Shown here piece after piece: positions 18,783-25,989 of a stretch of DNA of 64,000 nt. The DNA is from Desertivirga xinjiangensis. GTDB lineage: Bacteria > Bacteroidota > Bacteroidia > Sphingobacteriales > Sphingobacteriaceae. The translations under genes were made by a program, and so were the position numbers. The notes beneath the pieces were generated by a model. That model ran no database searches, was not told the origin of the DNA, and worked only from the letters and a program-made list of their open reading frames with translations. The stretch spans positions 1-64,000 of the forward strand of contig NZ_JAFMZP010000012.1 of assembly GCF_024436435.1 (NCBI RefSeq). The letters are read 5' to 3'. Numbering within the stretch: position 1 is the stretch's first letter; every line of letters starts with the position of its first letter.

Positions 18783-19445
18783 TTAGTGCCTCCTGCTTCG
18801 CCTGATCAAAAGTATCAGAACAATTATAATCACAAGCCCAATACCGCCGTAGATATAAAGAGAATTATCTTTATTGGCCGGGCTTTGCCCCGTAGTGTTT
18901 TCGGGATTGGTGAATTGTGTTTCAAGGCCGGCATCAGGCGGAATCTTCATTGAATAAAAGAAGATGGTGCTTTCCGGCAGTGCATATTCGGTATGAATGT
19001 CCTGGTAAAGAAACTGAAAGGTATAAGTGGCATTATTGACATGCAGTATCCGGATGTTTCTGTGCTGTTTCCCGCTGCCGCTATCGACGGATAGCTTGAC
19101 GTCTTTCACTTTTAATTTCCCCACTAACGTATCTCGTTCATTGCTGATCGATCCATTTTTAGAAGAGCTTTTAATTTTGGATACGAAATTGTCGTAATAG
19201 GTCTCCAGTTGCTTCTCTTTCTCGATATCAGGAGTTGATTTGGTATTATCGGGGGAGATCGTGATCAGGATGTTTCCAAAGGAAGTACTCCCTGTAATCA
19301 TTGTCTGGCCTACCGTATCTTTCCTTTCAAAGCCAGATGGTAAGGAAACCTGGACAGAATCGTCAATTTTATATGGCTTCCAGCTTTGCGCAAAAGCGGT
19401 AAACGAGAGTAATACGATTAAATATGTTAGGTGTATGGTTTTCAT
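18783..19445 (-). CDS. Exported protein of unknown function with a C-terminal membrane anchor
   Basis: A 220-residue protein starting with a signal peptide (MKTIHLTYLIVLLSFTAFAQ). The soluble part, beginning SWKPYKIDDSVQVSLPSGF, resembles periplasmic lipoprotein-like domains that handle stress or binding, but I cannot name it. One helix near residues 195-213 followed by RRSRRH would anchor the C-terminus with the basic tail in the cytoplasm. The start at 19445 is chosen for the signal peptide; the frame is open to 19529. Confidence 0.7.
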   Translation of the reverse strand: MKTIHLTYLIVLLSFTAFAQSWKPYKIDDSVQVSLPSGFERKDTVGQTMITGSTSFGNILITISPDNTKSTPDIEKEKQLETYYDNFVSKIKSSSKNGSISNERDTLVGKLKVKDVKLSVDSGSGKQHRNIRILHVNNATYTFQFLYQDIHTEYALPESTIFFYSMKIPPDAGLETQFTNPENTTGQSPANKDNSLYIYGGIGLVIIIVLILLIRRSRRH

Positions 19446-19567
19446 CTGTAAATAACTGGCGGTATCACTAAATGTTTTCTGTGCGTAGGGCCACGTATAT
19501 GTCAATTTACGCTTCAATGCTCTAAACATTATTAATTTGTCGTTGTCTTTTATATTTTGGTCATATT

Positions 19568-20629
19568 ATGAGTAAGCTTTTCAGCCCTTTAAGAATCAGG
19601 GAAATTGAATTTAAGAACCGAATAGGTGTATCGCCTATGTGCCAGTATTCAAGCGAGGATGGATACGCCAATGACTGGCATATGGTGCATCTGGGCAGCA
19701 GGGCCGTGGGTGGTGCCGGTTTAATTATCGCCGAGGCATCGGCGATATCGCCGGAAGGCAGGATAACACCGGCAGACCTAGGCATCTGGAAGGATGATCA
19801 CATCCCGGGATTGACCAAAGTTGTGGATTTCATTCATGCCCAGGGAAGCGTAGCAGGCATTCAGCTGGCACATGCAGGCAGAAAGGCTAGTACTAATGAA
19901 CCCTGGAACGGCAGCCGTTTCTTATTTGAGGCGCAGGGTGGCTGGCAAACTCTGGCGCCTAGCGCCATACCCTTTTCGGAAGGGCACCGTTTACCACACG
20001 CTTTGACGTCGGAAGATATGGAACGTATCTTAAATGACTTTTATACAGCGGCGAAGCGGGTATTACAGGCGGGATTTAAGGTGCTTGAGATTCATGCGGC
20101 TCACGGCTACCTGCTGCACGAGTTTTTATCACCGCTGTCTAATTTCCGGATCGACCACTATGGAGGCTCATTTGAGAACAGAATAAGGTTTTTAATAGAG
20201 GTAGTAGAGGCTGTACGTAAGGCCTGGCCATTGGACCTTCCACTGTTCGTTAGAATATCGGCCACAGACTGGGTAGAAGGTGGTTGGAATAAACAGGACT
20301 CTGTAGAACTTGCCGGTGTATTAAACACTAAAGAGGTGGATCTTATTGATTGCTCGAGCGGTGGGAATGTTCCTAAGGCTGCCATTCCGGTAGCACCTGG
20401 TTACCAGGTAGAGTTTGCAGAAGCGATAAAGAGTTCGGGAGTAATGACTGCAGCAGTAGGTTTTATTACTGATGCTGAACAGGCGGAGGAAATCATTTCC
20501 TCAGGTAAAGCAGATATGGTGTTGCTGGCGCGCGAAATGTTGCGTGATCCATATTTCCCTCTTCACGCCGCAAAAGTCCTGAGCGCTGAGATCGAATGGC
20601 CAATTCAGTATCAGCGGGCTAAGGCCTGA
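19568..20629 (+). CDS. NADH:flavin oxidoreductase of the Old Yellow Enzyme family (YqjM/NamA-like)
   Basis: FMN-dependent ene-reductase of 353 residues with a TIM-barrel fold that reduces activated C=C bonds using NAD(P)H. Cys25 in SPMCQYSSEDG is the redox-tuning cysteine of the YqjM subclass, and HAAHGYLLHEFLSPLSNFR (about 175-193) holds the substrate-binding His pair equivalents. The C-terminal LAREMLRDPYFPLHAA segment binds the FMN phosphate. The physiological substrate cannot be inferred. It is read divergently from the exported hypothetical gene. Confidence 0.88.
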   Translation: MSKLFSPLRIREIEFKNRIGVSPMCQYSSEDGYANDWHMVHLGSRAVGGAGLIIAEASAISPEGRITPADLGIWKDDHIPGLTKVVDFIHAQGSVAGIQLAHAGRKASTNEPWNGSRFLFEAQGGWQTLAPSAIPFSEGHRLPHALTSEDMERILNDFYTAAKRVLQAGFKVLEIHAAHGYLLHEFLSPLSNFRIDHYGGSFENRIRFLIEVVEAVRKAWPLDLPLFVRISATDWVEGGWNKQDSVELAGVLNTKEVDLIDCSSGGNVPKAAIPVAPGYQVEFAEAIKSSGVMTAAVGFITDAEQAEEIISSGKADMVLLAREMLRDPYFPLHAAKVLSAEIEWPIQYQRAKA

Positions 20630-20794
20630 TAGACGCTCGAAAGTTTGTGGAAAGAAGGCTTGAGTAAAATTAGTTAACCTGTAGAAAGGCCGGGAATTGT
20701 TTTGGTTTTTCCGAACCTGGTACGGGCTTGATAGGCTTTAGGTACGGGTTCGGTACCTACTCTTCCCGGCAACATTACAGCCCCTGCTTAACGC

Positions 20795-20985
20795 ATCAAG
20801 CGGAAAAGTTTGGGGATGTTCTTTCCTTCGTCATCCTGAAAGTGTTTCAGGACCTCTTGCTTAAGCATGTTCTTTATAGTCCAGGAGTTGCCGAATCCTG
20901 AACTTGATTCAGGATCGGCATGACGACCGTTTTAAAAAGTTTGGCACTAATGCGCTTAGCCGCCCCCAACTTTTCCACTTGATCC
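20795..20985. repeat. Dispersed palindromic element, copy B (intact)
   Basis: An approximately 190-bp element with terminal inverted repeats: ATCAAGCGGAAAAGTTTGGGG at 20795-20815 (21 bases not shown in full elsewhere) and its near complement ending at 20983-20985. Inside are CGTCATCCTGAA...TTCAGGACC and GCCGAATCCTGAACTTGATTC-type palindromes. Nearly the same sequence is found at 48364-48474 plus 49869-49938, where an IS has split it, and the inner part at 9852-9962 and 25111-25507. It has no ORF and fills most of the gap between 20630 and 21060. Confidence 0.8.
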
Positions 20986-21009
20986 TGCTTAACTTTTAGT
21001 TTAATTTAC

Positions 21010-21045
21010 AAAAAAAGGAATCCGTAGATACGAATTCCTTTTTTT
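21010..21045. terminator. Bidirectional terminator
   Basis: AAAAAAAGGAAT (21010-21021) pairs with ATTCCTTTTTTT (21034-21045), giving T-runs on both strands. It lies 16 bases past the stop of the L,D-transpeptidase gene. Confidence 0.8.
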
Positions 21046-21060
21046 GAAAGTATTTCAAAA

Positions 21061-21885
21061 TTACAAAGTAGCTTGTAACTGCGATCCCTGTCCAAAGTTT
21101 GTAAGCGCCAGCTCCTCATCCAGGTAAGTCGAGGCGTACTTCTCAGAGGGGCCATTAATGAACAAGGTTGTTTTGCCTTTGATAGCTTCAATAATGGCTG
21201 GAGTTAATGCAACGGGAAGAGCGGGGCAGCCGTGGCTGCGACCTAAGCGTCCGTGTTGTTTTATAAACTCTTCACTTACATATTCTGCACCGTGTACCAC
21301 TACTGCGCGATCCAGGGCATTTGTATTATAGTTCGTATCCATGCCATTCAATTTCAAAGAAAGGCCATGTTTTCCAAAATAAGTATTACTTGTTACGTAA
21401 AACCCTAAACTGCTTTGATGCGAATTTGCGGTGTTTGAAAAGCTGGTTGCATAGTTGTTACCGCTGCCCTGACCATGCGCTACCAAAGTGTTAAATAATA
21501 ATTTTTTGGCAGCAATATCGATGATCCAAAGACGCTTTTCTGTACTGGCTTTTGTAAAATCCACTATTGAGATAACTTGTTTTTCAGTGGAAATAAGATT
21601 TGAATTTTTAAAGTTATAATAGCCGGTAAGCGCTTTTTTGAAAACTTCGAAGTCAAGCGATGCTTGTTTAAGATTAGTACTTGTATACAGATCCTGTAAG
21701 TATTGGTCGAAAAGTACTTTTGATGAAAGTTTTACTGCATTTGTTTCTTCTGCACGAATTTCCGTATTGTGACTTGGTACGGTGGTGGATTTAATTTCAT
21801 CACTATCTTTTAAACTCCAGCCAATTGCAGGTAAGCTTAATGTAAGAAGTATGAAACTTGCCCCACGAAAAATCCTTTTCTTCAT
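21061..21885 (-). CDS. L,D-transpeptidase catalytic domain family protein (YkuD_2 type)
   Basis: Envelope protein of about 274 residues with a signal peptide (IFRGASFILLTLSLPAIGWS). The catalytic segment GRLGRSHGCPALP carries the SHGC cysteine motif of murein L,D-transpeptidases, and VVHGAEYVSEEFIKQHGR contains the conserved upstream His. The family (PF13645-like by recollection) modifies or cross-links peptidoglycan. The start at 21885 (MKKRIFRG) is preferred to the Met two codons upstream. A TAnnTTTG-like element (TACATTTG on the minus strand, 21961-21968) lies about 80 bases upstream. Confidence 0.85.
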   Translation of the reverse strand: MKKRIFRGASFILLTLSLPAIGWSLKDSDEIKSTTVPSHNTEIRAEETNAVKLSSKVLFDQYLQDLYTSTNLKQASLDFEVFKKALTGYYNFKNSNLISTEKQVISIVDFTKASTEKRLWIIDIAAKKLLFNTLVAHGQGSGNNYATSFSNTANSHQSSLGFYVTSNTYFGKHGLSLKLNGMDTNYNTNALDRAVVVHGAEYVSEEFIKQHGRLGRSHGCPALPVALTPAIIEAIKGKTTLFINGPSEKYASTYLDEELALTNFGQGSQLQATL

Positions 21886-22165
21886 AATCAATCCCTCAGT
21901 AAATAGATGTAATGTAGTAGTTTATACGATAGCGATGTCGATTAGGTTTCAAATGTTATACAAATGTACGGAGTATAAGCTCTAAAAAACAATAAAAGTT
22001 TAAATAAAATTGTCACTGTAGTTTAATATATGTCCTATAAATAATTATATGTGAGCGAATTCTATTTAAATGACGCAAAACATATTATTAAGTTACTCAA
22101 GTCATTTTTTATGGTTCACGCTTTAATTTCTTTTGAGCGATTAGATAATACCATTTTTTTGATTA

Positions 22166-22191
22166 AATAAAAGATGTTTTTATCTTTTATT
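22166..22191. promoter_or_regulatory. Palindrome upstream of nirK
   Basis: Perfect 10-bp arms AATAAAAGAT and ATCTTTTATT flank a six-base spacer, 37 bases before the nirK ATG. A protein operator is more likely than a terminator, as no T-run follows. The rest of the 340-base gap (21886-22227) is AT-rich; it also holds AAATGAC...GTCATTT arms around 22068-22110 but no ORF or exact FNR box. Confidence 0.4.
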
Positions 22192-22227
22192 GAAGTCTAA
22201 GTATTTTAACCATTAGAATCCCAAGAT

Positions 22228-23661
22228 ATGAAACTCAATTCTTTCTTACTTTTTATCACATCTATCATCTATGGAATAAGTTTGATCAGCTGCTCAAAAC
22301 CAGCAAAAACTAAAGGTAGCGACAAGGTAGTTGGCGAATACGAGGCAGTTCTTACAGATGCTCCAAACGTTCCGAAATCCGCAGGATACGATTCACCTGA
22401 AAAGGTTGTTGTAAAGCTGGAAGTTATCGAAAAGGTGATGCGGCTTGCTGATGGGGTGGAGTATAACTTCTGGACCTTTGGGGGAAAAGTGCCTGGTAAG
22501 TTTATCCGTATCCGGGAGGGAGATGAGGTTGAGTTTTACCTCAGTAATCATCCCGACAACAAACTACCTCATAACATTGATTTGCATGCTGTAACAGGGC
22601 CTGGAGGCGGTGCTGAAGCATCCATGACAGCCCCGGGACATACTTCCCAATTCTCTTTCAAGGCTCTCAATCCTGGCTTATATGTTTACCATTGCGCAAC
22701 TGCTCCGGTAGGTATGCATATAGCAAATGGCATGTACGGACTCATCTTCGTTGAGCCGAAAGAGGGACTGCCTCCTGTAGATAAGGAGTTTTACATTATG
22801 CAGAGTGAGTTTTATACAAAAGCGAAGTTTGGAGAGCCGGGCCTGACCTCCTTTGATATGGAAAAAGCCTTTGATGAACATCCCGATTATGTAGTTTTCA
22901 ATGGCGCTGTTGGGGCCAGCTCAGGCGATCAGGCGATGCAGGTTAAAGTGGGAGAGACGGTGCGTTTATTTGTGGGAAACGGGGGGCCGGGTCTCATATC
23001 CTCATTTCATGTGATCGGAGAAATCTTTGACAAAGTATGGGTTGAAGGCGGGTCGTTAGTAAACAATAATGTTCAAACAACATTGATTCCGGCTGGCGGT
23101 GCTGCCATTGTCGAGTTTAAATGTGAAGTTCCTGGCACCCTGAACCTGGTAGATCATTCCATCTTCAGAACTTTCAATAAAGGCGCGCTGGCTCAGATCA
23201 AGGTAGTGGGGGAGGAGAATCACCAGTTATTCTCCGGAAAACAGAAGGATATGGTTTATCTGCCGGAGGGATCAGCCGTTCAGTCTATTACGCCTGAAAA
23301 GGAGGAAGTGGCGGTGCCCGAAAAGACGTTTGAAGAGCGCATAAGCCAGGGAAAAGTTTTGTTCGAAACAAATTGTGCTGCCTGTCATCAGAAAAACGGG
23401 GAAGGTCTTGGTGATGCATTCCCACCATTGGCTAAATCAGATTACCTGATGTCGCAAAAGGACAAGGGGATAGGTATTCTGCTGCATGGATTGTCTGGAA
23501 AGATAAAGGTGAACAAGAAGGACTATGATGGAGTGATGCCTCAAATGCAGTTAAAAGACGATGAGATTGCAAGCATATTAACTTATGTGCGAAATAATTT
23601 TGGGAATAAAGATGGATTAGTGAAGGCGGCGGAGGTAAAGAAGGTTAGAAATGGAAAATAA
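22228..23661 (+). CDS. nirK: Copper nitrite reductase NirK with a C-terminal cytochrome c domain
   Basis: Reduces nitrite to nitric oxide in the periplasm or at the outer face of a membrane. A lipobox (SLISC, Cys22) indicates a lipoprotein. Two cupredoxin domains carry the expected ligands: type 1 copper His115, Cys156, His164, Met169; type 2 copper His120, His155, His310; catalytic Asp118 and His261. A class I cytochrome c domain follows, with CAACH at 383-387 and Met437 as the probable axial ligand, so electrons can be received without a separate donor. The product is 477 residues. The SUMF1-like gene overlaps its 3' end by 11 bases, and SCO follows, as in other Bacteroidota nirK clusters. 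Confidence 0.93.
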   Translation: MKLNSFLLFITSIIYGISLISCSKPAKTKGSDKVVGEYEAVLTDAPNVPKSAGYDSPEKVVVKLEVIEKVMRLADGVEYNFWTFGGKVPGKFIRIREGDEVEFYLSNHPDNKLPHNIDLHAVTGPGGGAEASMTAPGHTSQFSFKALNPGLYVYHCATAPVGMHIANGMYGLIFVEPKEGLPPVDKEFYIMQSEFYTKAKFGEPGLTSFDMEKAFDEHPDYVVFNGAVGASSGDQAMQVKVGETVRLFVGNGGPGLISSFHVIGEIFDKVWVEGGSLVNNNVQTTLIPAGGAAIVEFKCEVPGTLNLVDHSIFRTFNKGALAQIKVVGEENHQLFSGKQKDMVYLPEGSAVQSITPEKEEVAVPEKTFEERISQGKVLFETNCAACHQKNGEGLGDAFPPLAKSDYLMSQKDKGIGILLHGLSGKIKVNKKDYDGVMPQMQLKDDEIASILTYVRNNFGNKDGLVKAAEVKKVRNGK

Positions 23662-24475
23662 GTTCTTAACACAGAGAGCAGGGAGGTTTTTCACAGACAA
23701 GCACAGAATATGTCTGTTTATCTCTGTGCTCCTCTGCGAATTTTCTGTGAGCTCTGTGGCTACCATGAAGAGCTTCGCGCAGGGGGGTATGGTCAAAATT
23801 CCCACTGGCACCTATAAAGGGTTCTATGAGAATAGCCAGGCTGAAAAGATCAGAGTAAAAACCTTTTACATGGATGTCCATGCCGTTACCAACGCCCAGT
23901 ATCTCGAATTTGTAAAGGCAAACCCTATATGGTCAAGATCTAAGGTTTCAAGACTCTATGCAGATGCCGGCTACCTAAAGCACTGGGAAAGCGATTTTAA
24001 GATCAGCAGGGATAAAAAGATGGATAATAGTCCCGTTGTAAACGTTTCCTGGTTTGCAGCATCTGCATACTGCAAATGGAAAGGCAAACGCTTGCCCGGT
24101 TTGGAAGAATGGGAATATGCCGCAAAGGCCAAACCAGATCATTCAGATATTGACAAAATTATTCTGAACTGGTACAGTAAACCAAATCCGGTTACCCTTC
24201 CGAACGTTGGTTCTGCTCCCTCAAATTCTTATAAGCTACAGGACATGCATGGTTTGATCTGGGAATGGGTATATGATTTCAACAGCGTGATGCTTGAGGG
24301 CGACTCCCGTTCTAATGCAGAACTTAACAGGAATATGTTTTGTGCTGCGGGTTCAGCTGGGGTGTCCGACCGGAAAAATTATGCCGCATTTATGCGCTTT
24401 GCATTCAGGAGTAGCCTGAAGGCAAACTATACCGTAAATAACCTGGGTTTCAGGTGTTCAAAAAACGTAGAATAG
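23651..24475 (+). CDS. SUMF1/formylglycine-generating-enzyme-like protein of the nirK cluster
   Basis: A 274-residue protein with the SUMF1 (FGE-sulfatase) fold: [13 protein letters not shown] at about 47-59, [42 protein letters not shown], and a C-terminal FRSS...NNLGFRC block. Relatives lie beside nirK and may help assemble copper nitrite reductase, although their reaction is unknown; the FGE copper cysteines are not clearly both present. The N-terminal part (to about residue 38) is encoded by an inverted repeat at 23670-23758, yet reads as a signal-like hydrophobic run ([18 protein letters not shown]). The frame overlaps nirK by 11 bases; Met39 at 23765 is an alternative start. Confidence 0.75.
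   Translation: MENKFLTQRAGRFFTDKHRICLFISVLLCEFSVSSVATMKSFAQGGMVKIPTGTYKGFYENSQAEKIRVKTFYMDVHAVTNAQYLEFVKANPIWSRSKVSRLYADAGYLKHWESDFKISRDKKMDNSPVVNVSWFAASAYCKWKGKRLPGLEEWEYAAKAKPDHSDIDKIILNWYSKPNPVTLPNVGSAPSNSYKLQDMHGLIWEWVYDFNSVMLEGDSRSNAELNRNMFCAAGSAGVSDRKNYAAFMRFAFRSSLKANYTVNNLGFRCSKNVE
23670..23758. repeat. Nested inverted repeat of the CACAGAG type
   Basis: CACAGAG (23670-23676) faces CTCTGTG (23752-23758), and inside it AGCACAGA (23700-23707) faces TCTGTGCT (23723-23730). Sequences of this type are common as intergenic repeats in many bacteria. Here it lies inside the 5' end of the SUMF1-like reading frame. Confidence 0.55.
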
Positions 24476-24476
24476 T

Positions 24477-25061
24477 ATGAAAAAGATAATTGCATGTTTA
24501 CTCACTTTAGCCTTTGTGGCTATCTATAGTTGCTCAGGAAATAAAGTGGATGTTGGGAAAGAGCCTGGCCCGGCTTTGCCTCCGGAATCCGTTTACAACC
24601 TTGAAACTACGTGGGAGGATCAGAACGGTGATTCCCTTCAATTGAAAGAGCTCCGGGGCAAAATACCCGTCATGTCCATGATCTTTACCCGCTGTGCCTT
24701 TGCCTGTCCAAGGATCATAGCAGATATGAAGGCTGTAGCGAGCCAGGTTCCCGGCGATAAGAAGGATAAAGTTGTGTTTGTGCTGGTGAGTTTTGATTCC
24801 GACCACGACAATGCCGCAAGGTTGAAGCAGTTTGCGTCTCAGATGCAGCTTGACGACCAATGGGTGCTTTTGCACGGGGATCCGGAGCAGGTCAGGGAGC
24901 TTTCTATGATATTAAATATTAAATATAAGAAACAGCCCGATGGCAGTTTCAGCCATTCTAATGTACTGAGCGTTCTCGGGCCAGATGGTGTGATTGAGGG
25001 TCAGTCGGAAGGCCTCGGAGTTAACCCGGAGATGCTCACCTCTAAAATAGAAGACTTGTAG
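24477..25061 (+). CDS. SCO1/SenC-family copper chaperone lipoprotein
   Basis: Thioredoxin-fold copper-binding protein of 194 residues. The lipobox (VAIYSC, Cys19) predicts a lipoprotein. The copper ligands are the CAFACP motif (Cys73, Cys77) and His160 in FSHSN. SCO proteins deliver copper to cytochrome oxidase or, in nirK clusters, probably to NirK. The gene starts one base after the SUMF1-like gene stops, so the three form one operon. A repeat with an inserted MITE follows. Confidence 0.87.
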   Translation: MKKIIACLLTLAFVAIYSCSGNKVDVGKEPGPALPPESVYNLETTWEDQNGDSLQLKELRGKIPVMSMIFTRCAFACPRIIADMKAVASQVPGDKKDKVVFVLVSFDSDHDNAARLKQFASQMQLDDQWVLLHGDPEQVRELSMILNIKYKKQPDGSFSHSNVLSVLGPDGVIEGQSEGLGVNPEMLTSKIEDL

Positions 25062-25110
25062 GTTTTTATTTTTCGTTTGCAGTAACTGGAGGTAAAAATG
25101 CGAATCGTTT

Positions 25111-25507
25111 CTTCGTCATCCTGAACTTGTTTCAGGACCTCTTGTTAAGCTGGTGCTCTAAATATAGCTTCAAGAGATGCCGAAATAAATTCACTGTTGT
25201 CCGGTAAAAGATTTTCGTAAAATGTTTACCGGACAGCCGGAATCAAAATGGCTGCGATATTCTGCGATAAAAACCTTTGAAAGTGCTGTATGGCAACCAT
25301 AAGCGGTCAAACGCAGAAAAAAGGTGTGATTTGGTTAAATGTTTACCGGACAGCCGAATTTTAAATACGATTGTAATTTTTAAGATTTCGGGGGCTTGGA
25401 ATCTAGTATGAACAAAAAAGGCCTCATTGGAGGCCAGAATAAGGGTTTTTAAATGCTACTTAAAACTTTACCGGACAACAGTGAAATAAATTCGGCATGA
25501 CGACTGC
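25111..25507. repeat. Dispersed palindromic repeat, copy C, split by a MITE
   Basis: The left part (25111-25191) reads CTTCGTCATCCTGAACTTG and so on, as in copies B and D. The right part (25484-25507) gives the TTCGGCATGACGAC end. With the MITE and one copy of the 9-bp duplication removed, the junction reads GCCGAAATAAATTCGGC, a short palindrome at the same place as in copy D. The gap from 25062 to 25550 holds only this repeat and the MITE. Confidence 0.8.
25192..25483. mobile_element. 292-bp MITE related to the IS4 element at 48475-49859
   Basis: The ends are CACTGTTGTCCGGTAAA and its exact 17-base complement, identical to the ends of the IS4 element 23 kb away. It is flanked by the 9-bp duplication AAATAAATT (25183-25191 and 25484-25492). 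There is no transposase ORF. GGGGGCTTGGAA lies 82 bases from the right end, as in the IS (83 bases), so the right end derives from it or from a relative. TTTACCGGACAGCCG occurs twice inside (25225-25239, 25342-25356), and this 15-mer occurs twice in the IS transposase gene. A GGCCTC/GAGGCC hairpin lies near 25421-25436. It should be mobilisable only in trans. Confidence 0.88.
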
Positions 25508-25550
25508 AAATCAAAAAGCTTGTGATCTAAAGTAAAAGAATTGTAGGTTT

Positions 25551-25907
25551 ATGTTTTTAAAACGAAAAAGGCTTGTATACTCCTGTTCCGGTTGTTCAAG
25601 CGCAGCGCAAATGGCTAATTACCTGGCCATACAATTAGACCGCTCGCGGCTGGCGGATATGTCCTGCATTGCCGGTTTAGGGGGTGATGTAAAAAAGATG
25701 GTCAAAGCAGCAAAGCAGGCTTCTGAGATCATAGCCATAGATGGATGTCCCCTGGCCTGTGCAAAGGCTTGTCTGGATCGTCACGGGCTGCTCCCTGACA
25801 TTCACTACCAACTTGGACATAGCGGTGTTAAAAAGAAGGATCATGAGGATTTCGATATCGTCCAGGCCCAGCAGATTTTAAAGAAAATAAAAGAACTTTT
25901 GAAGTAA
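25551..25907 (+). CDS. DGC-domain putative zinc-binding protein
   Basis: A 118-residue protein of the DGC family, named for the Asp-Gly-Cys motif at 64-66 (IDGCPLACAKACL). The remaining conserved cysteines are visible at 12, 15, 39, 70 and 74, enough for a metal site. The biochemical role is unknown; members often lie near anaerobic respiration or metal genes, and here the gene sits between the nirK and narK units. No signal peptide. It may share a transcript with narK, 82 bases downstream. Confidence 0.75.
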   Translation: MFLKRKRLVYSCSGCSSAAQMANYLAIQLDRSRLADMSCIAGLGGDVKKMVKAAKQASEIIAIDGCPLACAKACLDRHGLLPDIHYQLGHSGVKKKDHEDFDIVQAQQILKKIKELLK

Positions 25908-25989
25908 GAGGCTAAGTGTTTTCGGTTAAAAACATAAACTAATATATAGGTGTATTATATATCACAAACTAATCAAATTTAATTTGCTT

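Noticed and set aside
25192-25483. Interpretation of the gap after SCO as a small-RNA gene
   Set aside because: The inverted ends and 9-bp duplication explain it as a MITE; the GGCCTC hairpin alone is not enough for an RNA gene.
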